DNA of 64,000 nt from Siphonodentalium dalli (GCA_032622095.1 CP136069.1:81738958-81802957); one strand, 5' to 3'. Shown: positions 1-11,425, counted from the stretch's first letter. The notes: generated from the letters alone by a model not told the origin. Numbers and translations are program-made.

Positions 1-1160
1 TATTTGCTTAAATATATTAACATCCTTCACCAATCCTGTTGACACAATGTGATAGCTAAATATTTTTTGCATGATTACTCTATAAATAATCACATCTGTG
101 ATAATCATGACACATTCTTCACCTGTATAGATTTTGGTATCGATCGAATGGTTGTGATAATATTATAAACCTTAACTTTAATTATATTTAAACTGTTCAC
201 AAACATATTTTTCTAATGATCAACTTACAAGAAAATTAACATTTATATCCAATCATTAGCAATCATATTTTATATCCAGGTCTATACATCCCTCACTTCT
301 ATAGTTGATCAGGTATTGATTGTTTTTTAGTGGTGAAATATTAATAGGTTGCTATGAATTTTTAATATGCAGCTGACACAAGATATTATGAACAAAAAAA
401 TAGCAATGATAATAAAAAAACCCACACAATATGTATTGTCTCATGTTCCAATGTAATAAATAGATAAATTGAGTTGCTATGATGTTTATCTACCTAATTT
501 CTTAATTATTTGATATTTAACAGCTATGGTGCTTCTCTCCGACTATGGATTGAGCTGAATTCGACTTATAACTCTATAAGACATACATGTATCTGTGTTG
601 GAGTCACTAATAGGTTCAGGTTGATATCAAAGCCACGTCTGTTAACATTGTGTTAATGTGAGCAAGGTGCCCAATAAGTGTGATTTCACTTGTGAATTAA
701 TAGTAAGGTGTGAATTGTTTAAAGTTTTGCACTCATGAAAAGGATGGGGTAAGGATATATGAAAATAGCTCATCGCTGTCGCCAAGGTATGGGTTAAACA
801 TCTGCCGATCGTGATCGGCCTCTCGTTCTATTTTGGTGGCCATTTTGGCCGCATCTTGGATTTGGGTGAATATTCCTCAACTCAGGTATAAGAGGAATCA
901 TAGCTCGAGTATCTCCTGCACATATATGCATGGGTGTTGTTATGATAGCAATAAATTTCATTGATTCGAAACATTACATCGCGTTATTAGCGTCGATTCG
1001 GCTTTGACCTATTATCTCGGCATTTGGGAAAACGTGATATTTGACAAAAATATCCCACAATTAATATGTATTATGATCCCATTGTGTTCGTCAATGTATA
1101 AATTCACGCCAAGATGCCAATATATTCCCATAGAGACAAACAATGAAAGTGTCAATGACA
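1..1160. other. AT-rich stretch without a recognisable gene
   Basis: No exon with flanking splice sites and recognisable coding content was seen on either strand. The 5' exons of the HINT3-like gene downstream were looked for here and not found. The only structure noted is a short perfect hairpin at 804-819 (GCCGATC, two-base loop, GATCGGC). The flank from about 780 carries 'ggccattttgg' motifs that recur near 4170 and 14130, so it is probably also repeat-derived. Confidence 0.5.
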
Positions 1161-1239
1161 CTGTAGCTCAACTTAGGTAGGGGAATAATTTAATGGTTGA
1201 CAGTAAATGGAGGAATAGGAAAGGTGCTAATTGAAATGT

Positions 1240-4010
1240 CTAACATGCGCCAAAGGATTTAGTGATGCAAAGAGTAAAATACAAGATGGCTGCTGGTGGC
1301 CATTTTTTTTGGCCAATTGACCCCAAAAGAACTCGTTCCCATCTACGTATAATTGTTAACATCCATGACAAATTTTATGAAGATCTGACCAAAGCTACGA
1401 CATACAAATTTCATGATGATCAGACGAACAGTACGACCTGTAGACCGCGCCAATGGATTGAATTTTAAAATCCAAGATGGCCGCTGGCAGCCATGTTTTT
1501 TGGCCGAATGACCCCACAATGATTCGTTCCCATCTACATGTCAATGTCAACATTCATGACAAATTTAATAAATATCAGACCAAAGGTATGACCTGTAGCC
1601 CACGCCAAAGGATTTAGTCATGCAAAAAGTAAAATGCTGGTGGCAATGTTTTTTGACCGAATGACCCCAAAACGACTCGTTCCCATCTACATGTCATTGT
1701 TATAATTAATGACAAATTTCATGACCATTTGACCAAAGCTACGACCTGTAGCCCGCACCAAAGGATTTAGTCATGCAAAGAGTAAAATCCAAGATGGCTG
1801 CTGGCGGCCATGTTTTTTGACCAAATGACCCCATAACGACTCGATCCCATCTACATGTCATTGTTATCATTCATGACAAATTTCATGATGATCAGACGAA
1901 CAGTACGACCTGTAGCCCGCGCCAATGGATTGAATTTTGAAATCCAAGATGGCCGCCAGCAGCCATGTTTTTTGGCCGAATGACCCGACAATGATTCGTT
2001 CCCATCTACATGTCAATGTCAACGTTCATGACAAATTTTATAAAGATTAGACCAAAGGCAACCTATAGCCCGCGCCAAAGGATTTAGTCATGCAAAGAGT
2101 AAAATCCAAGATGGCGGCCATGTTTTTTGGCCGAACGACTCCAAAATCACTCGTTCCCATCTACATGTCAGTGTTAACATCCATGACAAATTTCATAAAC
2201 TTCCGACCAACACAACGACCTGTAGCCCGCGCCAAAGGATTTAGTCATGCAAAGAGTAAAATCCAAGATGGCTGCTGGCGGCCATGTTTTTTGGCCGAAC
2301 GACCCCAAAATCACTCGTTCCCATCTACATGTCATTATTAACATCAATGACAAATTTCATGATGATCAGACGAACAGTACGACCTGTAGCCTGCGCCAAT
2401 GGATTGAATCTTGAAATCCAAGATGGCTGCCAGCGGCCATGTTTTTTGGCCGAATGACCCCAAAATGACTCGTTCCCATCTACATGTCAATGTCAACATT
2501 CATGACAAATTTCATAAAGATCAGACCAAAGGTACGACCTGTAGCCCGGGCCAAAGGATTTAGTCATGCAAAGAGTAAAATCCAAGATGGCTGCTGGCGG
2601 CCATGTTTTTCGGCCGAACGACCCCAAAATCACTCGTTCCCATCTACATGTCATTGTTAACATCCATGACAAATTTCATGATGTTCCGATCGAAGCTACG
2701 ACCTGTAGCCCGCGCCAAAGGATTTAGTCATGCAAAGAGTAAAATCCAAGATGGCTGCTGGTGGCCATGTTTATTGGCCGAACAACCCCAAAATGACTCG
2801 TTCCCATCTACATGTCAATATTAACATCCATGACAAATTTCATGATGATCAGACGAACAGTACGACCTGTAGCCCGCGCCAATGGATTGAATCTTGAAAT
2901 CCAAGATGGCTGCCAGCGGCCATGTTTTTTGGCAGAATGACCCCAAAATGACTCGTTCCCATCTACATGTCAATGTCAACATTCATGACAAATTTCATAA
3001 AGATCAGACCAAAGGTACGACCTGTAGCCCGGGCCAAAGGATTTAGTCATGCAAAGAGTAAAATCCAAGATGGCTGCTGGCGGCCATGTTTTTCGGCCGA
3101 ACGACCCCAAAATCACTCGTTCCCATCTACATGTCATTGTTAACATCCATGACCAATTTCATGATGTTCCGATCGAAGCTACGACCTGTAGCCCGCGCCA
3201 AAGGATTTAGTCATGCAAAGAGTAAAATCCAAGATGGCTGCTGGTGGCCATGTTTATTGGCCGAACAACCCCAAAATGACTCGTTCCCATCTACATGTCA
3301 ATATTAACATCCATGACAAATTTCATGATGATCAGACGAACAGTACGACCTGTAGCCCGCGCCAATGGATTGAATTTTGAAATCTAAGATGGCCACCAGC
3401 GGCCATGTTTTTTGGCAGAATGACCCCACATTGATTCGTTCCCATCTACATGTCAATGTCAACATTCATGACAAATTTCATAAAGATTAGACCAAAGGTA
3501 CAACCTGTAGCCCGCGCCAAAGGATTTAGTCATGCAAAGAGTAAAATCCAAGATGGCTGCTGGCAGCCATGTTTTTTGGCCGAACGACCCCAAAATCACT
3601 CGTTCCCATCTACATGACAGTGTTAACATCCATGACAAATTTCATAAACTTCCGACCAAAACAACGACCTGTAGCCCGCGCCAAAGGATTTAGTCATGCA
3701 AAGAGTAAAATCCAAGATGGCTACTGGCAGCCATGTTTTTTGGCCGAACGACCCCAAAATCACTCGTTCCCATCTACATGTCATTATTAACATCAATGAC
3801 AAATTTCATGATGATCAGATGAACAGTACGACCTGTAGGCCGCGCCAATGGATTGAATCTTGAAATCCAAGATGGCTGCCAGCGGCCATGTTTTTTGGCC
3901 GAATGACCCAAAAATGACTCGTTCCCATCTACATGTCAATGTCAACATTCATGACAAATTTCACGAAGATCAGACCAAAGGTACAACCTGTAGCCCGCGC
4001 CAAAGGAAAT
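1240..4010. repeat. 161-bp tandem array with 483-bp higher-order period
   Basis: Unit starts, marked by GGATT(T/G)A followed by AAATCCAAGATGGC, recur at about 1763, 1924, 2077, 2237, 2399, 2556, 2717, 2880, 3038, 3200, 3364, 3521, 3686 and 3848, so spacing is about 160 bp. Three unit subtypes alternate: those with GATTTAGTCATGC come in pairs and the third has GATTGAATCTTGA. The result is a 483-bp higher-order repeat, best preserved between 2556 and 3520, where successive copies are almost identical. The array is the internal core of the element 1164-4128. The short ORFs read from it are repeats of one another, not genes. Confidence 0.88.
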
Positions 4011-4017
4011 TGTTGAC

Positions 4018-4083
4018 GGACACACGGACACACGGACACACGGACACACGAACACACGCACACACGGACACACGGACGACGGA
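4018..4083. repeat. ACACGG / ACGG microsatellite
   Basis: A run of CACACGGA-type units with minor variants follows the last 161-bp core and precedes the terminal hairpin. An ACGG-type microsatellite at this position is a hallmark of pearl-type elements. Confidence 0.85.
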
Positions 4084-4099
4084 CGCCAAACCATGGCAA

Positions 4100-4128
4100 T
4101 AGCTCAAACTTACAAGTAAGTTGAGCTA
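4100..4128. other. 3' terminal hairpin of the pearl/Helentron-like element
   Basis: TAGCTCAA-ACTTA pairs with TAAGT-TTGAGCTA read on the other strand, with a one-base bulge and a few-base loop. The right arm matches the left end of the element at 1164-1175. Helentrons carry such a palindrome at the 3' end, where it is thought to mark the end of transposition. Confidence 0.75.
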
Positions 4129-5149
4129 AAAAGTGGTGAAATGTCAGAAAAATAGCATATTTTCAAATTTCGGCGGCCATCTTGGCGGCCATATTAGATT
4201 ATGGTGTCGGACTTTTGGCTAATTTGTAAGGGTTATATATTGGTATAACGAATCGAGCAAAAAACAAGACCGCATTAGATATAATCTTTACTATAACGGC
4301 GATCAAAGAGACCTGGTGCATATACAAAAAATGGACGCCATGATGGACGTCATCTTGTCTGGAGTCTCTGTGGCCACTTTTTGTTCTTGTTAACAACCAA
4401 ATAAAATTAGAGGAGACATTAAGAAAAAAAAATAGTGGGGTGAAGTTGAGTCCTGGGGTGCAGAGGTCGACCAATATCTCCTCGACTATGTGTGTTTCTT
4501 TTCGCGGGAAAAAATTTCTCTGTTCGATCGCAACTTGAGTTCCAACCTGTTCGATGAGAGAGAATTTAGCAAAATATTTCAGTTCCATCCTGTAGTAAGT
4601 GACAGTTCGTAAAGCCGAACTGCACATAGAATAACATCGATCTGAATAATTATCTGTTGTGTCTGAAACTCAAGATAGAATTCATCTTTGTTTTTAAATG
4701 ACAGGATATAACTGGCTTTATAAGTATGTTTTATTTATAGGACATAATGGTTCTAAGAAATAGTGTTTTTATGCAGAACGGACAGAAAAGAATACCAGAT
4801 ACCGCTTAGGGGCCGGTACCGTTAGACGCGGAATTTGATGCCGATTCCAACGATACCCATACGGACGTTTCGTACCAGCATGTCACTTAGGACAGAATGG
4901 AAATCAGGTCGCGATAAGTCAAGGACATTATCAGATATTATCAGATCGATAATGGTTCTGCAGAGAAATACATAAACTGAAAAGTTTCATGGTACTAGTA
5001 GAAGATTATGCATAATCATTATGGCATTGGCATTGGTTCTGGTAAATGCTAAATTATTGTTCATTTCAACACATTTAGTAATATTATGTTTAATTAAACA
5101 TTAAGGATTTAATGTGTAAATTATACTTGATACACTTATGCTATTTCAG
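4129..5149. other. Non-coding flank between repeat element and HINT3 exon
   Basis: The segment is somewhat richer in CpG than its surroundings (for example 4480-4560 and 4800-4920). A 142-codon minus-strand frame at 4199-4627 has no recognised homology and is not called. The part just before 5150 is intron of the HINT3-like gene: a pyrimidine-containing stretch ends in CTATTTCAG. Confidence 0.45.
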
Positions 5150-5216
5150 TGCAAAAGCTAGTTTCTATCGGAAAAGAAGTCCTTCAAAAAGAGGGAGGGA
5201 ACATTGATGATGTCAG
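5150..5216 (+). CDS. HINT3: HINT3-like exon a (helix before the HIT motif)
   Basis: The acceptor is CTATTTCAG (ends 5149) and the donor CAG|GTAATA begins at 5217. Length is 67 bp. The exon starts with two bases of a split codon and ends with two bases (AG) of an Arg codon completed in the next exon. It encodes QKLVSIGKEVLQKEGG then NIDDVR, matching the helix and loop just before GFH-PPF in HINT3. Confidence 0.85.
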
Positions 5217-8200
5217 GTAATATGGTTTTCTGCATATTTTTTTATTCTAGATGTCTGATCTACATACTCATAACACCTGCAACCAGACATGTCTCTACAT
5301 GTTGGGGTGCCTCAACCCCTTCCCAAATTTGGTCAAAATGTTCAACAGTTGGAATTTTCATGGCTGACCCAACAGACGGAAGTTTAAGTTAGAAATTGTT
5401 CCTACAGTTTGAGTGTTAAATTGTTTTTTTTACCAAAAGTTGCATATTTTCCTATTTTTGGACTGCAGGAAGCAGTTGGATTGTCATGTTGAAAATTTCC
5501 AATAGTTTGAAAAAGCTTAGGGTACCAGTTGGAAAATTCTAACTCAAGGCAAGGAAATTCCAGACTTCGTGGACTTGGAAATTTGTTTCTGTAAACGACG
5601 ATCGAACCCCTTTAGCAGTGCATCAACAAATATCCATGATGTTGACGCAGATATGGAGGGCAGCTTGTCTCAAACTCATGATGTAAGATACGCTACTTGT
5701 ATTTAAAGATGTACAATAATTTTATTTGTGCACTCTTTCAACGATCAAATTAAAAACAAGAAGGTCTGTTTATAATACAATAATATACGTGACAATGGTA
5801 GGAGAGATACATTTATGTGCATAGATAGAGTGATTTAATTTTCTTATTAGTGACGGTCATTAACAGCTATACAGTAATGCCCAAAATAATTGACTCCTTA
5901 ACCACAGCTGAGTTATGGGTAATTATGCTGTGGTTAAGGAGTTGATTATTTAGGGCATTACTTTAGAAGGTTTTGAGTCACATAATTGTTGAATAATTGA
6001 GTTTGCGGCATGATTTGGTTGATGATAAATATTCAGTTTCCAGCTTTGAGAGGAAAAATCTCTTTTATCCTAATCCCTGGTGTCACCTGTGGCATCTTGA
6101 AGACTTTCAGATTACTGGATTCCAAACCTGCAAGTAGGGTGTCTGTCATTTGCAGAATGAGGTCCCCAGAGGCTAGCACAGTGGGCTAGCATCACCAAAT
6201 TCAACCTCTGTGGACCTCATTCTGTTTAGGCCTCAACTGATGTGGGAGACATGTGATTGAAGTTCCCAAGTCGAAGCTGATGATGTTCACCCATTATTTA
6301 CCTTGATTATGCATTTTATCTTCTGCAAATTAGGGGATATAGAAACTCATCAAAATGGAGAGAGTAACTAAAAACAACGTTAATTTGAGACTATAGATAC
6401 TTTCCAGTAGATGAGACCTAAGCAGAATGCGGTCCCCAGATGGTGAATTTGGTGACCCTAGCCCAACGTGCGAGATAGCATCACTAAATTCACCTTCTGG
6501 GGACATCATTCTGCAAATGTCAGACACTAAATTGAGGCTGTCAGTCGAACATATTAGCTTAATATTCCTACAGATTTATAAATGGGGATCAGGAGACCAA
6601 AGGCGTAACTTCAGCACTATAGTCATTCTAATCAGAATTTTGGAAATAATATTGATATAAAATTATCTTTACAGCCGATTTTTATAATTGCTGATTACTT
6701 CAACTCTTTCTTTTACAGATTTGGGTTCCACTGGCCTCCTTTCACGATGATAAATCATCTTCATCTTCATGTGATATCACCAGTGTCAGATGTTGCATTT
6801 ATGGGACGAATGATTTTCAAGCCAGATTCCATGTGGTTTGTCACAGTGAGTATTAGAATCATTTCATTAACCCTTTCATGACTGGAACTTCCTGGAATTT
6901 TGCGAATACCCTGTGCGAATGCATTCTCTTATATATGCGAGTCTGCCATAGGGAAACATTGGCCTAACAATATTTACCTTGACCTTGTAAGCCAGAGCAT
7001 TCTCTTATATATGCGAGGCTCCCGATGGAAGACTCACATACATAAGAGAATTCACTGGCACAGGATCTTTAATGCTGCACTACCGCAGCTCCCATCATGG
7101 AAGGCTTAACAGAGATGAAAAAAGACCGGTAATTCTTGATATATCGGGAGTTCCAATAACAACCATTACAAATGATATTTTCATTTTATCATTACAAATA
7201 TATATCAGAAGATATCTTGAAAATATATGATACTTTACAGACCACATGTAATTTCCAATTGATGTTGTGAAATTTCCAAATATTGAATATTTTGACCAGA
7301 GTTTGGGGATGGTGGTTGATATTAAATTGAAAAAAATCCTGCCACTGGGTCTGGCCATAAGGTCTCATTGGATTAGATAATCATATTTATTTCTGACAAT
7401 AGGAATAGAAGATATGTGCAGCATTCATTTATGAGTACCTCCTATCCCAATAGAATCTTGTTGAATGCTATTTGTTGATATTAGCAGGATGTGCAGTAAC
7501 CCAATGATTAGAGTGTTTGGGTTGAAGTTGCTGTCAACACAGCGATATGAGTTTGATGCTTGTCGGCAGACTGCACAGTTTTATAACACTGGCTAGGTTT
7601 CGAAACTCACGTTAAAGATACAGGCGGCGTTGGCGGTGGGTATGCTGTTAAAATATTCACCTCCATCAACAACCACCATAAAAAGAAAGAATAGTAAAAT
7701 ATAGACAGACATTGTTCTTATACCAATTAGAAATATGGCATAAACAGTATGTTATTGTCAATTTTTTTCCCTGATGTTTATATGTAAACAAAAGCAAAAA
7801 ACGTTACGTTTCCTGGCTTTTGTTTAGATCCGGATGTGGTAAACATAAAGAGCATTATTTGTTACTGTTTTCCTGATATGGAAATAATAAAGAGCGTTTA
7901 TATAATTTTTGCGTGATTAACCAATAGAATTGCGTTATGTAAACAGAAGCACAACTTCTGTAACACGAGCAGGCTCTTGTTTACGTACACCATCGTATGT
8001 CTTGACGACAATATACTATTTATGCGCTGATTATGTTTGGCATATGAACAAAACTATATATATTTTAATATTCCTTCTGTTGATGGTGATTTGAACAAAT
8101 ATGAATATTTCTGCAACAAACGCCGCCTGTGCCTTTAAGTGGATTGTGACTGTAGAGTTAAATTAATTGTGGAATAGGCTATATAAATGGATTGATTATT

Positions 8201-9307
8201 TTGTTTATTATTAATGAATGCACAATTTATGGAGTATGGCTACATGTTCTACATGGAGTTGGGTTCTAAAATTCAATTCTATTTCAAATTTGCAATCTGC
8301 AATCAAGCCTTGAAATAGTGTGTCTGTCATTTGCAGAATGAGGTCCCCAGAGGGTGAATTTAGTGATGCTACCCCCGCATAGCGGGCTAGCATCACCAAA
8401 TTCACCCTCTGTGGACCTCATTCTGCTTACAACTCAGCAGAATGAGGTTCCCAGAGGGTGAATTTGGTGATGCTAGCCCGCTATGCGGGGGTAGCATCAC
8501 TAAATTCACCCTCTGGGGACCTCATTCTGCAAATGACAGACACGCTATTTCAAGGCTTGTCTGCAATGGCTCCTTGATATAATTCAAAATGGTATGCCAG
8601 ATTTGTTTTCTCCCAAATCATTGTAGGATGCCTAAAATGAACATACAGTAATGCCCAAAGTAATCGACTCCTTAAACACAGCAGAATTATGGGTAACTTT
8701 TCAGGATTTAGTCGGAAATATGTCTTGTTGTCATTCACCGGAAAGCTCTTGGGGAGAGCTTTCCAATGAATGACAACAAGCCATATTTCCGACTAAATCC
8801 TGAAAAGTTACCCATAATTCTGCTGTGTTTAAGGAGTCGATTACTTAGGGCATTACTCTATATGAAAATCTGCATCATTGGATAAATACATAAATGCAAT
8901 ATCTTGGACCAAACAAGTTGAACATGTTTGTCCGTAAAAATTAAATATAACTTAGAGTGTTTGGTATTCACAATGAAAAGTTATAGATGAGATATATATG
9001 ATATAATGATTGACATGTTGAATCCTTCTTAGAATCATGTTATGCAGTCACATAGGTCTGTAAATAATGTTGAGTGTGCCATTATGAGTTTCCAAAATGT
9101 ACATGGCAAGTTCTTTCAATAGTCTTACAAAAATAACAATGTTAATTAATGCTATTTATGTTTATTTATAACATTACTTTTGTGTACTTTGGTACGATAT
9201 ATACAGAATCGACATGATTGACATTTCCATTGTCAAGTTGATTTTACACTAAATCATTGCAGGCCGACTGGATGTTAAAGAGATTGGAACAGCTGAAAGC
9301 TTCATGA
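5150..9307 (+). CDS. HINT3: HINT3-like histidine-triad protein, 3' part of gene (3 exons)
   Basis: Join 5150-5216, 6719-6845 and 9263-9307. The joined frame reads QKLVSIGKEVLQ..., then RFGFHWPPF, then INHLHLHVISP, and ends ADWMLKRLEQLKAS followed by TGA. Vertebrate HINT3 has the same order: a helix ending in VGK-IL, then GFH-PPF, the HIT signature His-x-His-x-His, a hydrophobic stretch ending WF-T, and a short basic C-terminus. HIT proteins of this branch hydrolyse aminoacyl- or nucleoside phosphoramidates; the middle His of the triad is the nucleophile. Exon phases agree (2, then 0) and all introns are GT-AG. The N-terminal half of the HIT fold is not visible in 1-5149, so the 5' exons are probably upstream of this window. 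Aprataxin shares the motif, but the short C-terminus without a zinc finger favours HINT3. Confidence 0.87.
5872..5963. mobile_element. Mariner-like palindromic MITE, short copy (CAGTAATGCCC)
   Basis: The inverted repeat begins CAGTAATGCCCAAAATAAT and is mirrored by ATTATTTAGGGCATTACTT. TA lies on both sides, as for Tc1/mariner target duplications. It sits in the HINT3 intron 5217-6718. A longer relative is at 8646-8858 and half of one is near 52418-52530. Confidence 0.8.
6127..6540. mobile_element. hAT-like MITE family (CAAGCCTTG), diverged copy
   Basis: It carries the family landmarks: GTGTCTGTCATTTGCAGAAT at the left, GAGGTCCCCAGAG arms in opposed orientation, the middle 'tcttctgcaaattagggga', and CTGCAAATGTCAGACAC at the right. 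The ends are eroded. It lies in a HINT3 intron. The best-preserved copy is 8304-8559. Confidence 0.8.
6719..6845 (+). CDS. HINT3: HINT3-like exon b (histidine triad)
   Basis: The acceptor TTTTACAG ends at 6718 and the donor ACA|GTGAGT begins at 6846. Length is 127 bp. The first base completes Arg; then FGFHWPPF, INHLHLHVISP and MIFKPDSMWFVT follow. HLHLHV fits the HIT signature His-phi-His-phi-His-phi, so the catalytic residues are intact. The exon ends in phase 0. Confidence 0.93.
6871..7105. mobile_element. piggyBac-like MITE (CCCTTCCATG family), copy 1
   Basis: TTAA is present at both ends (6867-6870 and 7106-7109). The terminal repeat CCCTTTCATGACTGG is mirrored by CCCATCATGGAAGGC. Internal arms 'cttatatatgcgag' form two further palindromes. 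TTAA duplication plus a CCC start is typical of piggyBac-type elements. It lies 25 bp inside the HINT3 intron. Confidence 0.87.
7616..8134. mobile_element. TTAA-flanked MITE, second family (AGGYACAGGCGGCG)
   Basis: The left end AGATACAGGCGGCGTTGGCG and right end CGCCGCCTGTGCCT are inverted, with TTAA on both sides (7612-7615 and 8135-8138). A second copy with the same TTAA arrangement is at 35328-35820. The interior includes 'aaacataaagagc' and similar words conserved between the two copies. There is no coding capacity. Confidence 0.85.
8304..8559. mobile_element. hAT-like MITE (CAAGCCTTG), intact copy with 8-bp duplication
   Basis: Left end CAAGCCTTGAAATAG and right end CTATTTCAAGGCTTG are perfect inverted repeats. 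They are flanked by an exact 8-bp direct repeat TCTGCAAT (8296-8303 and 8560-8567). Eight-base duplications are characteristic of hAT transposition. The interior is a double palindrome built from GAATGAGGTCCCCAGAGGG arms. This copy defines the family seen about eleven times in the window. Confidence 0.93.
8646..8858. mobile_element. Mariner-like near-perfect palindrome (CAGTAATGCCC)
   Basis: The two ~95-bp arms (CAGTAATGCCCAAAGTAATC ... and ... GATTACTTAGGGCATTACTC) pair almost perfectly around a short centre near 8746-8760, with TA on both sides. Such an element can extrude a long hairpin. Confidence 0.88.
9263..9307 (+). CDS. HINT3: HINT3-like terminal exon
   Basis: The acceptor CATTGCAG ends at 9262. 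The 45-bp coding part encodes ADWMLKRLEQLKAS and a TGA stop (9305-9307). Vertebrate HINT3 ends with a similar short amphipathic tail. The reading phase (0) matches the preceding donor. Confidence 0.9.
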   Translation, partial: ADWMLKRLEQLKAS

Positions 9308-10020
9308 ACAAATCATATATCCACGGCAAAGCATACTACTACAGATTTAATATATCTACATAGTCCTTAGTGCAAGGATCTGGTGATAGGGAGTTTGGGT
9401 CTACCACATCCACCAATGTTGACCCAATTTGTTGAAAGTTTGGAAATTGGAAGTTCGAATCCTGATGTATATGAAATTTTTAGCATGAAGGTACTAAAGT
9501 TTTGTTTAATTATTAACTATTTGATTGCCACTAATGCAAATTTAGTGATCTCCAAGCCAATAATATCAAAATATTTCATTTGGGAAACCATGGAAGTTCA
9601 AATAGGCTGGCATCCAATGTGGTAGTGTGGTAACTGAATTTAGAGATATATCTACCCCAACAAAGAGAAATTCTAGCTATTTATCCATCAATGTCAATAA
9701 GAAATGGGTGTTTGGAAGATGTTTCTCCATTTGCACATTGTTGAATTTTGATTAATGCAATTGTCCACTTTAGGTCAAGAATAATTTGTCACTGCTTGCC
9801 AGCAAGGGTGTAAATCCTGATATTGTGGTTGTTGAGAAAAATAAGTGAATAAATTTATTTACATGTATATGTAGGCACCACCTTTTAGTATTACAGATGC
9901 CACTAGATGCAAGATGCACATGTTCAGTATAAGTTATAAAACAAATTTTCATAATGCAAATAGTACCATATTTGTAAGATTTATAAATGTGTATACCTCA
10001 GACTTTAAATAAAATTCATG
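9308..10020 (+). other. Probable HINT3-like 3' UTR
   Basis: No splice donor is required after the stop. An AATAAA hexamer at 10008-10013 would give a 3' UTR of about 0.7 kb. Other AATAAA-like words are common in this AT-rich DNA, so the end is uncertain. Confidence 0.35.
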
Positions 10021-11095
10021 TTAACTTATCTTACCTAATATGAAAATGGTTGTGGTTTATGTTGTGTGAGAAATAATTCCAAAATCACATATATATCTAT
10101 AGTGGAGCGTTCGTGCTTTGGTAACTAAATACCCACCGATGAATAGATGATCACTGACGAGTAGTTCCTTGATTCCAACTGATTGATAGGTAGGGAAAAT
10201 CAGCTAACACTTTTAACAGATATGTTTGTTTATTGTTTACCTGAAGTCCCTGCAAATTAATTAAAAGAATATATTTCCAAGTCTGTTCAAAATTGCAGTA
10301 TCTAGGCATGCATACACATAGAAAATGCATTCCTTTATAACCAAATAGATGTATTCATTTATTACTGATATATAATAGGGTTAAATCCTGGAATGCTTGA
10401 GTTTTCCAACGTTTGGTCAAATGTCATTCATTATTCAGTGAATGGATTCTCATATTCAGTTAGACATTGGTATGGTGTATCATTCATTTGGAAGGGTGTT
10501 TTGATAATACAATTGAAGATGACATGTTCATATTAAATAATGTGGAGGTAATATTTAAATCATGATTCATATTCAATAATGTGGAGGTAATGTTTAAATA
10601 ATACATTCAAAGGCCATTTTGTTTAACATATTGTCTGAACATTCCACAAGTGAACAACTAATCAGCATTTATCAGTATTTAGTTGTCAAAATGTGTATGG
10701 AATAATTATTTTGCAGATATTTATTCAATTTTTGAATTACTTGTATATTTGTTATTTTAGTAAACATAAGTGCACATCATATAAATGTCAAAATACCACA
10801 AGAAAAATGGTCCAACACCCATTGTGTTTATAGAAGCTGTTGCTAAAACTTATTTCTCCAGGTATATAACTGAAAACCATTCTAGAATGTGGTTCATGCT
10901 ATATATAATATTATTGTCACATGGCTAAGCATGTTGATTGACCCATATTATATAGATGGGATAGTTACTCTTATCTTTTTACTGGGCCACATTTCCCGGT
11001 CCTAATCAACCACTGGAGAGATTGATTCAGAATTACTCTTCCAGTTTTATCAAATACTTTATAAAGATGTCAAAATTAAACTTCAACATGGAAAT

Positions 11096-11425
11096 CAAGC
11101 CTGCATATAGTGTGCTAGTCATTTGTAGAATGAGGTCCCCAGAGGTAGCGTCAACAAATTCACTCTCTGGGAACCTCATTCTGCTTATCAGATTGAAGTT
11201 CCCCAGTTGAAGTTGGTGATGTTCACCCATTATTCACCTTGATTATGCATTTTATCTTCTGCTAATTAGGCGATATAGAAACTTCCCAGAAGGGAAAAAG
11301 TAATTAAAAACAATGTTAATTTGAGACTATATATACTTCCCAGAAGATAAGACATAAGCAGAATGAGGTCCCCAGAGGGTGAATTCGGGATAGCATCACT
11401 AAATTCACCCTTTGGGGACTTTAGA
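11096..11425. mobile_element. hAT-like MITE family (CAAGCCTTG), right-truncated copy
   Basis: The left end is CAAGCCTGCATATAG, followed by the GAGGTCCCCAGAG arm, the middle 'gttcacccattattcacctt' and a second arm. The right terminal segment is missing after 'tttggggac'. Confidence 0.75.

Larger units (their letters stand above)
1164..4128 (+). mobile_element. Pearl/Helentron-like non-autonomous element
   Basis: The element begins TAGCTCAACTTA (1164-1175) and ends with the inverted form TAAGTTGAGCTA (4117-4128). Between them lie about 17 tandem cores of ~161 bp, then an ACACGG/ACGG-rich microsatellite (about 4018-4083), a short unique tail and a 3' hairpin. This order of parts (cores, ACGG microsatellite, palindrome near the 3' end) is that of the bivalve 'pearl' repeats, later placed with Helentron-associated elements. 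No transposase or helicase is encoded, so it would depend on an enzyme elsewhere. The family assignment is an inference from architecture; the inverted ends and the array are seen directly. Confidence 0.7.

Noticed and set aside
1240-4010. CRISPR-like regular repeats
   Set aside because: Unit length (~161 bp) is far too long, there are no unique spacers, and the context is eukaryotic.
2090-4102. Series of near-identical 73-83-codon frames suggesting a repeated protein
   Set aside because: They are translations of the 161-bp tandem cores; identity follows the DNA period and the frames contain no conserved protein pattern.
4199-4627. 142-codon minus-strand frame
   Set aside because: No recognisable domain, no splice context, next to repeat DNA, and hydrophobic runs typical of AT-rich chance translation.
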